From Stentor coeruleus (Eukaryota; Ciliophora; Heterotrichea; Heterotrichida; Stentoridae), in the NCBI GenBank assembly GCA_001970955.1, contig MPUH01000709.1:1-39348 (forward strand): 39,348 nt of DNA. Reading direction: 5' to 3'. A program made the translations under genes and the position numbers. Shown piece after piece: positions 19,263 through 28,936 of the stretch (positions are counted from its first letter, which is position 1; each line of letters starts with the position of its first letter). The notes under the pieces are model-generated. The model was not told the origin of the DNA, searched no databases, and was given only the letters and a program-made list of their open reading frames with translations.

Positions 19263-21676
19263 ATGAGTTTAAAAGAACTAAAATCTCTTAAAGATCAATG
19301 TGACCAAGAGAAAGAAAAACTTAAAGATAAAACTCGTACAAATAAAGACCTAAGAGCTGAAATCCGTTCAATCCAAAATACTATCAAAACTCGAGAGCAC
19401 GAAATAGGAAATCTAGATTCCAAAGGTACAACAGGAGGTAAAATGATAAACGAGCGTAGTACTTTAACATCTGAAGAACTAGAAACATTCTCATCCGTGT
19501 TCCAAAAAATTACAACCGAGCATTTATTTGATACTTTTGTTAGCAAAGCTGAAGACAATACAAAGAAAGTGAAAAAGCAAAATGTTGTGTCGATAGATGT
19601 TGAATTTGAAAAGGTAAGAATTTCATTTTTCATCAATCATAGTACTTCATTTAAAGATTTAAGAAAACAAGTTGCTAGTTATTGGTCACTACCTATAGAT
19701 GAAATATTTTTTTCTGATCAAAGCCCAGAAGAAGGTCTTCAAGCTGTATTTTTACTAGAAAACAACATAATTGATGAACTCTACAAATGGAATTGCATAA
19801 AACTCAAAGACCATAACTTTCTTTTATATCTAGTCCTTCGTAACTACACCTCTCTTCAAGAACGTATGAATCAAATATTCCCTAAAAGCCAAACTATAGA
19901 ATCTCATGATTCAGATACTGAAGAAGCTCATCAAAACCTCATAAGCAATCGAAAACAAAAAGAAAACAAACAAGAAACTGCATCAGAAAAAGTTTTAAAA
20001 AGAAAAAAATGGTATATAGTCCAAGTGGTTTTTCAATCAATTTTATTTGTAACCCTATTTCTTTTATGGGTGTTTTTGCTTGGAACTGAATTGAACACCC
20101 AACAGGCGACTTGGGTAAATCAAGAAATTACACGTAATTTCTTATGGGAATTTGGATATAACGATCATGAGATAGGTTCAGTATATGGTACATCACAAAC
20201 TTCCTCTTTAATGAGTGTGATAGACCGAGCAACTTTATGGGACTATATATCTTCAATTCAAAACAAAACATCAAATATAGAAAGACAAGGGATTTTAGGT
20301 ACAGCGATATACCCTTTTAAATATATTGAGTTAAGACAATTGAGGACTAAAGTTGAGTATAAAAATGACTCATATATAGGTAATTATAGTACTACAGTTG
20401 AATATAAATGGTACTCAACATCAGATAAAAATCCAATTGGAAATGGTATGGAAAAATATGAAATTTACACTTCAAAAAGCCCTGGGGTTTTTGTATATGG
20501 TNCTCATATATAGGTAATTATAGTACTACAGTTGAATATAAATGGTACTCAACATCAGATAAAAATTCAATTGGAAATGGTATGGAAAAATATGAAATTT
20601 ACACTTCAAAAAGTCCTGGGGTTTTTGTATATGGCAACCTGGCAATTTATCCTCTTTCAGGCTTTATAAACAATTTAGACCTCTATTCAACCACAGCTGA
20701 TTGGGCAGTTAATATATCAACTCTTCAAAACATGGAATGGATTGATGATGGAACTAGAGCTGTTTTTATTACAATAAATTTCCTTAACCCAAGTTCAAAA
20801 ATTATTACAATTCTCATGCCTTATATAGAAATTACAGCATCAGGAATTTATATCCCGAACTTTAAAATTTATAGTGTACAAAACAACTTTTTTTCTACAG
20901 AAAGGTCGCTTATTCATGCATTTATACTAATCATTGCTGTATTGTTGTTTATTATAGAAATTAGAGATAATATTCGATTATGTGATGAAATCCATGCTTT
21001 TAGTATTCGTCGAAGTGGTGCTAAAGAATCAAATTATGAAGATTTATATGATAAAATCACTAAACATAATGCTAAGAATTTTTTCAAAAGGTTTCATAAA
21101 CCGAAAGCTGTTGAACTTGTGAGCTTTTTTACATTATTTTGTGTGATTACTATAGAAATTGCTGGGTATTCCTGGTATGCTGCGAAGTTTAAAACTCATG
21201 TGCAATATACTGATGGTTATGCGAATTTTTATGGGACTTTTCAAGGATTTGCTATGTTAAATGATGTGAGGACGATTATAACTTTGTTGTTGGCGATAAA
21301 TATTATTAGGTATTTTATTATTTGGATGTCGGAGATTTCGCAGATGTTCAAAGTTATAAAGTATGCATTTACGCAGTATGTGTTTTATTTGATTTTATGC
21401 TGGTTGCCGATAATGATTTTTGCTGTTCATTATTATTACTTTTTAGGTCCTTTTACAAATGTTTTTGATACACTTGAACAAAGTTATGTGTCTGTTATAA
21501 GGATTTTTACAGGGCAGTGGCCGACGGATAACACCTTTTTATCTTTTGTTGACTCTGGATATCTAGTTATACTACACTTTTGCTTTATTATATGGAAAAT
21601 GATTGTTTTGAACTTCCAAATAATTATATTCCAAATGAGGCTAAGTAAGAACAGAATCATCGTCCCTCAGTCCTAA
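19263..21676 (+). CDS. Polycystin-2/PKD2-like (TRPP) cation channel, about 759 aa
   Basis: A cytosolic N-terminus with a coiled coil and a small beta-rich domain is followed by TM1 (WYIVQVVFQSILFVTLFLLW, about residue 250). A large extracellular polycystin domain comes next, with the TLWDYI, GILGTAIYP and IELRQLRTKVE patterns seen in PKD2. Then follow TM2 (FILIIAVLLFIIEIRDN), TM3, TM4, TM5 (YVFYLILCWLPIMIFAVHYY), a pore region (TLEQSYVSVIRIFTGQWP) and TM6. The protein ends soon after TM6, with no EF-hand or coiled-coil tail. Such channels carry cations, often calcium, in ciliary or plasma membranes. The sequence is doubled around the N at 20502; counting the 132-134-bp unit once gives 2280 nt. 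The immediate upstream neighbour is the IQ-motif protein, in the same frame. Confidence 0.9.
20369..20634. repeat. Single-N junction with a 132-bp near-identical direct repeat in the channel gene
   Basis: Copies are 20369-20500 and 20503-20634, with an N at 20502. Within the repeat they differ at 20433/20567 (Pro or Ser codon) and 20480/20614 (silent); T/C at 20501/20635, just past it, is a third difference (silent). The differences suggest two haplotypes whose contig ends overlap. Confidence 0.88.
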
Positions 21677-21909
21677 ATTTAACTAGTTATTAAATTTAAG
21701 TCTTAGAATTTCTCGGCTTTATAGCTTTATTGATGTTTTATAAAATTCTTGATTGTGTATATTTTCTCTTTCGAGACCTTTTTCTTTTGATTTTTATTAT
21801 TTTAATTCTTTTATTTGATTTTATGTTTCCCCGCAATGATTTCTCAGTTTTTATATTTTGCATGAAGAGCAATTATTAAGCTTATAAAAGTTTACCATAA
21901 ACAAAAAGA

Positions 21910-22146
21910 TCAAATTTTTTTTTTAAGATTTAGTTTATCAATAAAATCAGATTCGATAATAAAAACATATATAATAGTATTAAGGATAATGAAATACAAA
22001 AAAAAAACAGACGTATATATGGAACTAAGAAATATAAGAATTTGTATAAAAGGGAAACCATAAAAAAAATATATAAAATAACTTCCGATACTAAGAATCA
22101 AATATATGATTTTAAAAACTGGATAAGGCTCATTAATTATACACAT
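21910..22146 (-). CDS. Possible small polytopic membrane protein (78 aa from the first in-frame ATG; open frame extends to 22342)
   Basis: From 22342 down to 21910 the minus strand is open for about 144 codons, which is long for DNA this AT-rich, but no in-frame ATG precedes the one at 22146. The visible part is very hydrophobic, with three possible membrane segments (for example IIYLILSIGSYFIYFFYG). The upstream open part (SPYDIRQISDINRIFFV, then a CISFINKIYGVQ stretch) also reads like protein. The frame ends in TGA, which no confident gene in the window uses. Another frame offers an ATG at about 22339 followed by a hydrophobic stretch, but I found no 15- or 16-nt intron that would join it. 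It may be a decayed gene, a gene with an unseen first exon, or chance. Confidence 0.4.
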   Translation of the reverse strand: MCIINEPYPVFKIIYLILSIGSYFIYFFYGFPFIQILIFLSSIYTSVFFLYFIILNTIIYVFIIESDFIDKLNLKKKI

Positions 22147-22348
22147 AAAATAATACTTCGTTTTAACTATACCTTGTACTCCATAAATTTTGTTGATAAA
22201 AGATATGCATAAATTAGAGATATTTACAAAAAATATACGATTTATGTCTGAGATTTGTCTTATATCATAAGGACTAAGATAAAAATAATTGAAAAAGCAC
22301 TTATTAAGTACATGATAAATACCCAGAAATTCATTTTATATATGAAAT

Positions 22349-22900
22349 ATGAGTTTAGATGAAAGATATGATCAAAGGGTTAGGTTTTATTCGTATAGGA
22401 AATATGATATATTGAAGAAAGTATCAGCAGTTAAAATAAGAAGAAAAGAGATTTTACTTGGGATTAAAACTAAAGGAAAAGCTGACAGGAGTTATAAAGT
22501 TTTTGGAAGTGGGGATAGAAATGATCTTAACAGTCAAGATAAAATATCGAAAAGATATCAGAAGCCTTATGAGGACATTAAATATGATTCTACAAGATCA
22601 GTTAGTCCTACAAGATCAGGTTCTTCAATAAAAACTATATCGAAAGGCTCAGATTGTTTAGTACCAAGTATAAGTTTCCCTAAGAAATACTCTTTATCTT
22701 CATGTTTGGGGTTTTTTGATATTAAAGGCCAGCAAATGACTTTAAACGCTGTTTCTTATCCATTAACTGCACCAAAGCAAATACCGGAAACTGTGAAAAA
22801 AAGTAGTCCGAGTAAGAAAATTAAAAGCATTTATTTTAGACTTCCTGCTGTTAGCACACCTGCACCTTGGAAATATGATCCACAATCTATAGATATTTAA
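22349..22900 (+). CDS. Basic hypothetical protein, 183 aa
   Basis: I do not recognise it. The N-terminus is rich in Arg, Tyr and Lys (RYDQRVRFYSYRKYDILKK). The middle is Ser/Thr-rich with SP/TR patterns (TRSVSPTRSGSS) that look like phosphorylation targets. The C-terminus has the Pro-containing segment RLPAVSTPAPWKYDP. There is no signal peptide, membrane span or Cys cluster. Composition matches other small basic proteins of the window, such as the one at 3511. The start at 22349 is the first ATG of the frame, and the stop is TAA. Its start lies only about ten bases from a possible divergent ATG on the other strand. Confidence 0.6.
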   Translation: MSLDERYDQRVRFYSYRKYDILKKVSAVKIRRKEILLGIKTKGKADRSYKVFGSGDRNDLNSQDKISKRYQKPYEDIKYDSTRSVSPTRSGSSIKTISKGSDCLVPSISFPKKYSLSSCLGFFDIKGQQMTLNAVSYPLTAPKQIPETVKKSSPSKKIKSIYFRLPAVSTPAPWKYDPQSIDI

Positions 22901-23294
22901 TATACAAGCGAATTTAACTATAGTAGTTTAGTTATTTATCAATTTTTAATGTAATAATAATTGTATTATATGTATATTGTGTGTTTATAATATAAATCAA
23001 AAGATTAACAAAAAATGATACTTTTTTATTCTTTTCAGAAGATAAACTAGATAGATTTGATTTTATAATATTAACTTGATTTATATTTTTTTTATGCTAT
23101 TTTAACATATTTGGAGAGCTTTTTATTAGAAAATTGGATGCAAAATACACAAAAAAGTTACTTTAGATACTGAATAATAGATAATTTCCTTATTAAATAT
23201 AATAGTATTATATCTATATATGAAATCCTTGATATTATGTTTAATAAAGATTTATTTTTGAGATGAAATATTCCTGATAGATCTTAAAGAATTA
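22901..23294. other. Convergent intergenic region, nothing seen
   Basis: Very AT-rich DNA between the ends of two convergent genes. I see no coding frame, RNA gene or repeat in it, and the strand asymmetry found elsewhere is weak here. Confidence 0.5.
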
Positions 23295-24161
23295 TTAATT
23301 ATGTATTTTTAAAGCAATTTCTGAACTTGTATGATCTGACCCATTCAAAATATCTTCTTTATATAATCTTAAGTATTTGTTTCTGCCTTCGATAATTTCT
23401 TCTAATAAATACGACTTAATAAAACCTGATTTCTTATGTGTCGATAAAGGGCTAATTTTTTCTAAATGATAATTTTTAGAGCTTTTTATTTTTGGCAAAC
23501 TTATAACCCTGCCTCTTCCTTGCTGAAGTTCCTTTCCTTTACAATCAGGCTCTTTGCTTTGACTTGATACTTTTAAATGCACTTTTAGTATTTCCTTCAT
23601 CCAAACATAATATTTAGCTTTTTTCCCAGCACAATGCGATTTGTTATGTAAATTTATTGTTTCTAACACTTCAAGTTCTTTAATCTGTTCATTTAATGTA
23701 TTAATAACAGCTAAATACTCAGTTATTGATTTACTATTTGTCGCAGAGTCCAAAACATCAAACAAAGAGTCGTGAAAGTCGCAAAAATACATACAAACTC
23801 CTCCTTTAAAGTCAATATCCACATCACTGTTCACAAAATTATCAAGCATTTGTTCTCCTAAAGGAAGCTTATACAAATACTTATACAAAAACTTAAGCAA
23901 ACGGGCAAATACTATTCTTGAAACCCCAGCGATATGAAAAGGATTCAACAACTGCCACATTTTGTAAATCTTTTCTAGTAACTTCCCATTTCTCTTAAGT
24001 TTAAGTCTTTTTTCTAAATCTTTAGCTGCATATTGGTCCTGATTAACATAAATCAAATTTACTTCACTTTCAAAATTCCTATATTTCCACTTATTCTGTT
24101 TCCTTCTAATATTAGAATATGCTCTTGATAAAATTTGTATTTCTTGATCAAGTTTTTCCAT
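23295..24161 (-). CDS. Hypothetical helical protein, about 288 aa
   Basis: The start is the ATG at 24161; a second copy of the first codons at 24230 belongs to the duplicated junction around the N at 24192. The protein begins with a short coiled segment (MEKLDQEIQILSRAYSNIRR). Its middle resembles a degenerate EF-hand-like helical domain (KMWQLLNPFHIAGVSRIVF, then an Asp-rich DVDIDFKG loop followed by FHDSLFDVLDSAT). The C-terminus is Lys- and Ser-rich. No classical EF-hand loop is complete, so calcium binding is doubtful. It sits 144 bp downstream of the DSP gene on the same strand. The gene is real; the function is unknown. Confidence 0.7.
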   Translation of the reverse strand: MEKLDQEIQILSRAYSNIRRKQNKWKYRNFESEVNLIYVNQDQYAAKDLEKRLKLKRNGKLLEKIYKMWQLLNPFHIAGVSRIVFARLLKFLYKYLYKLPLGEQMLDNFVNSDVDIDFKGGVCMYFCDFHDSLFDVLDSATNSKSITEYLAVINTLNEQIKELEVLETINLHNKSHCAGKKAKYYVWMKEILKVHLKVSSQSKEPDCKGKELQQGRGRVISLPKIKSSKNYHLEKISPLSTHKKSGFIKSYLLEEIIEGRNKYLRLYKEDILNGSDHTSSEIALKIHN

Positions 24162-24260
24162 ATGGATACTTTTATTATCATTATTTCTTATNCTTGATAA
24201 AATTTGTATTTCTTGATCAAGTTTTTCCATATGGATACTTTTATTATCATTATTTCTTAT
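24124..24260. repeat. Single-N junction with a 68-bp exact direct repeat
   Basis: Copies are 24124-24191 and 24193-24260, with an N at 24192. The repeat carries the start codon and first codons of the gene ending at 23295, so a naive reading gives a doubled N-terminus. Best explained as an unmerged contig overlap. Confidence 0.9.
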
Positions 24261-24304
24261 TGATTTAAATAGGCTTATATATTAAGATATTAAAAGCATT
24301 TTTT

Positions 24305-25063
24305 TTAATTATATAATTCAGCTCTTTCTATACGGCGAAGTTGACGTTCTAAGGTATATGCTAGTTTTAAAGATGGTCTTCCTTCTTTTACAACACTATA
24401 AGCTTTTTCGTATGTCATTCGGTATTTCTTTATTAAGTACCCAATAACTGCAGCACATGATCTTGAGTTGCCTGTACTACAATGTACAAGTATATTTCCT
24501 TTCGTTAAATGCCTATCGAAAAACTTAACAACTTTTTCCATCATTTCTTTTAAATTTCCAGATGTATCTTCTAATGGGAGACAAAGATATCCACCTTTTA
24601 AAAATGTGTACTTGCTAGGGTCGTTATCTTCACCAAAAGTTAGCAAGGCAAAAATGTGCCTTTTTTGGAGCTCTGCTAAATCATTAGCAGTTTTAACATC
24701 AGATATAAACAGTTTATATAGAAAATCTTCACTTTCCACATGAGATTTGTATGGTATTTCTGAGATGCAAGGCTCATAAATTTTAAAAGCGCTTCTTGTG
24801 TTATACAAGCTCGATGCTGTTGGATAATTTTCTTTAGGTTTAGGGGAATCACTTGAAACCATCGACTTAATCCCTGAGAAATCGGCTCTTTGGTCTTCAG
24901 GCAATGTGTTTATAACAGACATAAGCATTTTTAGATGAGCTTTATAAGACTTAGATGGATTAGTTTCATTTCTAACCTCTTTCCTAGTCTGATTTGTTAT
25001 CTCTTGTATTTGTTTATTTTTGTGTCTTATGTGGAAGTTTAAATCAAGTAGTTGGGACTTCAT
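24305..25063 (-). CDS. Dual-specificity protein phosphatase, 252 aa
   Basis: The C-terminal half is a DSP domain. The active-site loop is VHCSTGNSRSCAAVI, with nucleophile Cys195 and Arg201 matching HCxxGxxR and the Ser-Arg-Ser extension typical of dual-specificity enzymes. A likely general-acid Asp lies in the PLEDTSGNL segment. The helix after the loop (GYLIKKYRMTYEKAYSVVK, then RPSLKLAY) is standard for DSPs. These remove phosphate from Ser/Thr and Tyr, often on MAP kinases. The first 95 residues are helical, with a coiled segment (NKQIQEITNQTRKEVRNE), and may be a targeting region; no kinase-interaction motif is obvious. The start is the first ATG of the frame. Confidence 0.92.
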   Translation of the reverse strand: MKSQLLDLNFHIRHKNKQIQEITNQTRKEVRNETNPSKSYKAHLKMLMSVINTLPEDQRADFSGIKSMVSSDSPKPKENYPTASSLYNTRSAFKIYEPCISEIPYKSHVESEDFLYKLFISDVKTANDLAELQKRHIFALLTFGEDNDPSKYTFLKGGYLCLPLEDTSGNLKEMMEKVVKFFDRHLTKGNILVHCSTGNSRSCAAVIGYLIKKYRMTYEKAYSVVKEGRPSLKLAYTLERQLRRIERAELYN

Positions 25064-25751
25064 TTTAATTTTTTAACGGATTTGCTGAGTTATTTTCATA
25101 AAATATGTGGATTTAGAAGGTATTTTATATAATTCATATATAAAAGTCTAAGGTTTAAATAAGTGATTGGGAGAAATTATTTAAGACTAGTTCTTTTGGG
25201 TTTTGAGTAAATATGCCTGGTGAACTCTTTATGAATAAACTTATTTTATAACTCCCTTTGGTTTTTTGTAAAGTTAAGTATTTGATTGTATAGTTTAAGT
25301 TTATTGTATATAATATTTGTATATGCTACTAGTGAAATTTAATATGTTATGATGAAGCTAAGTTTGAACTTTTCAAGTATTTTTTTTAGGATAAGCTTAT
25401 AAGGATTTTTTAATATGTTTCTATGATTAAAGATAATTTATATATAGACTGTGAGTTATATTCTAAAAAAAATAGGCTAATTGATAGTTTTGCTTATAAA
25501 TTTTTATTAAAAATATTTGAGTATATGTGAAAAATTGCTATCTTATAAAAGTTTCTTTTTAAAATACTTTATATTACTATCATCTTGTAATGTATTACCA
25601 CCCTAACACCTAAATTCCAACATAATAATTTCTTTATTAATCCCAAAAACAATCATAAAATCCCCATCTTCCTTAAACCTATCTAATATATTTCCTCCAA
25701 ATTCTACCCATCTCCCTACAAAAACTCTCTCACATTATAATTCTATAAAAC
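25064..25751. other. Intergenic between two minus-strand genes, no gene seen
   Basis: From 25064 to about 25260 the plus strand has more G than C (upstream side of the DSP gene). From about 25560 to 25745 it has far more C than G (downstream side of the ARS2 gene). Nothing codes convincingly. Confidence 0.55.
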
Positions 25752-27287
25752 TTATATATCGCTATAATCAACTATTTTCCTCCTAGCATTTCTCCTTGCA
25801 GGATCATCTAAATCTTCATAACTTTCATTATTCATTTTCCTAGGTTCCCATTTTCTCCTCTCACTAAACTTCATAGTATCATTTGCCAATATAACCGGAT
25901 TCGTGATTTTACAAGGGTCATTTAAATACCTTTCCAACATAATATTTTCCATTCTCTCTTTAACTACCCCATTAACCTCATCAACATGTCTAACAGCTAA
26001 ATGTTTCTTAATAAATTCACTTCCTCTAAACAATTTCTTACACAAATCACATCTAAATTTATTCTCTTCTTCCTGAACAGTATATCTATCTTCAAACTCT
26101 TTAAGTTTTTTGCTTAGAATTTCATCAGTATCTTTATCATAATTTTTAAAAGATCCTGAATTTAATATCCTAGTTTCAATTCTTGGATCTGTAAATGTTT
26201 TAGCATTAATATCATATTTACCTCTAACATGAGCAATACCACATTTTGCTGTGAGCATTCTTTCATCATCATATTCTTCAACGCAATAATAACAAAATGA
26301 ATGAATTTTTCTTAAATATAAAAGTTGATAGTCTAATTGAAGTTCTTTTTCTATTAAAGGTAATTCAGAAAACTGTTCTGGGGTTATAAGTAAAGGGTTT
26401 TCATAAATACCTTTTTCTCGGTCTAAGGTTGTGATTAGTTGACCTGATAATTTTAAGTCATTTTCTATTGTATCGGTTGGAGGTTGAGATTTTATGTTTT
26501 TACTTGAACTAGTTCTACTTAGAATTGGGGATAAACGGAAATCTTGGGTTACTTGCTTACCGCAAAGAGTTTGTAAACCTTCAAGGCAATGGGCTTCTGA
26601 GTCAAAAAGCACCCAGGCAAAACGTGCAAAGTTCTGGGATTTAAGAGGCTCGGACATTGACAGGCTTAAGAAACCTAGACAATTTTTTAGCACGTCGAGA
26701 ATTTCCCAGCGCGACACGTTTGTTGGAATTGCTTTGAGGAATAATGTTAGAGAATTAGGGTCAAAACCAAAGTATGGTGCTCCAGATAGACCATCCGGGG
26801 CAATTCCTGTATCTTGCAATTTGAGCCCCTGGAACTTTGAGTTTTTAACATTTTCAATAAAAATCCTTTGCATCATTTTAGCATTAAGGTTGCGTTCTTC
26901 CTGCCATTTCTGTGATACTATAGGGTCATATTTTTCAATAAACCAAGGTTCATTTTTGTGTTCAGCAAAAAAAATCTCTAAGTGTTTTTGTTCGAATTTA
27001 AGCTTATAATCATTATAAAACCCTTGTGCTTCAGAAAGAGGTATAGGACTATGCTGCATTTCCATAAATTGCTTAAAGCTAAGAAGGCCACCAGCAAGGC
27101 TTGGAATGAGAACAGATCCTTTTCCATCTTGAAGTTTGATGAAGTTTTTAGGGATTTTTAAAGGATTATCAGAATAAGGATTTCTTGTGTACGGCCTGCG
27201 TTCTGGAGATCTACTACGTGAGTGCTTTTTTACAAGTTGAGTAGGATTGTTGAAGTCTGGAAGGCTGGGGTTGAACTCATCCTGCAT
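25752..27287 (-). CDS. ARS2: ARS2/SERRATE homologue, 511 aa
   Basis: Family marks appear in order. Near the N-terminus is SLAGGLLSFKQFMEMQ with SEAQGFYNDYKLKFEQKHLE and NEPWFIEKYDP, the SERRATE/ARS2 N-terminal block. An RRM-like central domain follows (about residues 175-260, LTLFLKAIPTNVSRWEILD). Then comes a C2H2 zinc finger (FRCDLCKKLFRGSEFIKKH, His in LAVRH) followed by the typical C-terminal helix with ERYLND. In animals and plants this protein links the nuclear cap-binding complex to RNA processing, small-RNA biogenesis and transcript decay in the nucleus. It is about 511 aa against roughly 700-900 in animals and plants; the Arg-rich extensions are reduced to short stretches (SRSRSPERRPY). 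It is interesting beside a genome with extreme introns, but no direct link is shown. Confidence 0.93.
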   Translation of the reverse strand: MQDEFNPSLPDFNNPTQLVKKHSRSRSPERRPYTRNPYSDNPLKIPKNFIKLQDGKGSVLIPSLAGGLLSFKQFMEMQHSPIPLSEAQGFYNDYKLKFEQKHLEIFFAEHKNEPWFIEKYDPIVSQKWQEERNLNAKMMQRIFIENVKNSKFQGLKLQDTGIAPDGLSGAPYFGFDPNSLTLFLKAIPTNVSRWEILDVLKNCLGFLSLSMSEPLKSQNFARFAWVLFDSEAHCLEGLQTLCGKQVTQDFRLSPILSRTSSSKNIKSQPPTDTIENDLKLSGQLITTLDREKGIYENPLLITPEQFSELPLIEKELQLDYQLLYLRKIHSFCYYCVEEYDDERMLTAKCGIAHVRGKYDINAKTFTDPRIETRILNSGSFKNYDKDTDEILSKKLKEFEDRYTVQEEENKFRCDLCKKLFRGSEFIKKHLAVRHVDEVNGVVKERMENIMLERYLNDPCKITNPVILANDTMKFSERRKWEPRKMNNESYEDLDDPARRNARRKIVDYSDI

Positions 27288-27550
27288 TTTTATTTAGAAA
27301 TGGAGGTTGTGATTGTATGGAAGCATATGGTTTGTCAAAGATTTTATGGGCTATTTTTTTATGGATTATGAGGTATTTGATATATTTTTTAAGCTTTAAA
27401 ATCCTTTTATTAGGTTTTAAGGAAATTGTATGTGTTTTTAGGAGTTTTGGGGAATTAGAATAGCTTTAAGAGAGTAATATATTGATAAGAGTATTTAAGT
27501 AGATATTTTGGCAAATTAAATTGCGGTATTTTATATAGAGAATTATATAA

Positions 27551-28255
27551 ATGGCATTTAACCAATCAGATATGTATCTAAACTCATCAATGACTCCTCA
27601 GACTTCTAACCACACTAAATATTTTCAGCCTGAATATTCAGAAGAGCCACAATTCTCTTCACTACACACAACTGATACAAGATTTGGCTTAGAAAAATCA
27701 GACTGCCTCCAAGGAGATACAAGGCACAGCATAGATCTAAATTCTAGTTCTCTACAATCAAGTACCCTACAATCCATAAACCTAAAGCGATCTTTCTATT
27801 TTACATCTCCAAAGCGTTCAATTCCTCAAGCATCTTTAACCCTTCCATTAAAAACTAAAGAACTCAATGATCAGAGCCAAAGTCCAAAACTAGAAAAAAA
27901 CCTTCTAAAACTAGAAAAACATAGTGAAATATTATCAAAGTCAGAAAAATTCAATTCAAACTCGTTTTTTGATTTAGATCATGGAAAATATAACTCAATA
28001 ATCAAAGTACCAGATGGTAATATAAGCTATGAAGGAAATGATGATATAAAAATCCCTCAATTAATGTGGTGTGCAAGCTGTGGTGCTGAAGTTATGACGA
28101 AAATCGAGTATGTGAATACAGATAAAACATTCTGGGCTGCTATGGGGATTTTATTTTCTGGAGGATGTTTAGGGTGTTTTTTATTACCATATATGACTAA
28201 TACATGTAAAAATGCACGTGTTAGATGTCATAAGTGCGATAGGATACTCAGATAG
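27551..28255 (+). CDS. LITAF-domain protein, 234 aa
   Basis: About 170 residues of Ser/Asn/Gln-rich, probably disordered sequence with SP sites precede a compact C-terminal LITAF domain. That domain has knuckle MWCASCGAEVMTKIEY, a hydrophobic insertion rich in Gly and Cys (GILFSGGCLGCFLLPYM) and a second knuckle RVRCHKCDRILR. LITAF-type proteins sit on the cytosolic face of endo-lysosomal membranes and recruit sorting factors. The canonical His of the second knuckle is displaced (CHKC). It has the same domain order as the gene at 957-1684 but little sequence identity outside the zinc knuckles, so the two are distant paralogues. A TTATATAA stretch lies directly before the ATG. Confidence 0.85.
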   Translation: MAFNQSDMYLNSSMTPQTSNHTKYFQPEYSEEPQFSSLHTTDTRFGLEKSDCLQGDTRHSIDLNSSSLQSSTLQSINLKRSFYFTSPKRSIPQASLTLPLKTKELNDQSQSPKLEKNLLKLEKHSEILSKSEKFNSNSFFDLDHGKYNSIIKVPDGNISYEGNDDIKIPQLMWCASCGAEVMTKIEYVNTDKTFWAAMGILFSGGCLGCFLLPYMTNTCKNARVRCHKCDRILR

Positions 28256-28936
28256 TAAATTGATAATATTTTTTATAGGTAGTTGTATATGATAATTATT
28301 AGATAAATTTTTTTTATGACTTGGTAATGCGATTTAGGAATCGCTTTTTTAATATACAAAGAGAAAAACGAAGGTTTGATATAAATTTCATATAGCAAAG
28401 TTCAATTTTATATTATTTTCCCTTGGATTCATCTAATATTTTGACATACAATTTCATTTCCTTATCAAACGATTCCATTTATTTCATTAGCTAAAATTAA
28501 ATATGATTCTGGAATTTTTGTTTCTTTTAAGATCCTTTTTCGATTATCTTTGTTCCTTTCTAATGTCCTATAATATTTTTTCTTTATCTAATAGTAATTT
28601 TAAATATATTATTTTATTCTAATGTCCTATAATATTTTTTCTTTATCTAATAGTAATTTTAAATATATTATTTTATATGTACTCAGCTTCCTCTCATTTT
28701 GCTTCATCTTTATTTGTATTTCACCTATAATTCCCTTTAATCAAATAATCTCCTTACATAGTTTTAAAATCATATAACCCATATTACTTCATCTCTATAT
28801 ACTTTCAAAAATAACAAACATATACACTTTGCCTAATTCCATTCATTCTTAAAAAATCTAAAATCATCTATTTTTCCTACTAAAAATCATTAGATATCCA
28901 CTCTCCTCACCCAAGTTCAAGATAAATATAACTAAA
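28256..28936. other. Convergent intergenic region with a possible gene relic
   Basis: It contains a 59-bp tandem duplication (28558-28675). On the minus strand, from about 28640 to 28413, two overlapping frames read like protein: one carries RKRILKETKIPESYLILANE, the other starts MESFDKEMKLYVKILDESKG and ends at TAA 28413. They differ by one frame, so this could be the frameshifted end of a decayed gene or chance. From 28680 to 28930 the plus strand is C-rich and G-poor. Confidence 0.35.
28558..28675. repeat. Tandem duplication of about 59 bp, intergenic
   Basis: The unit beginning TTCTAATGTCCTATAATA occurs at 28558 and again at 28617. No N separates the copies. It resembles the 61-bp duplication in the TTLL gene and may have the same technical cause. 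Confidence 0.9.

Noticed and set aside
26494-27009. Plus-strand frame opposite ARS2
   Set aside because: Antisense shadow of a conserved gene; no domain of its own.
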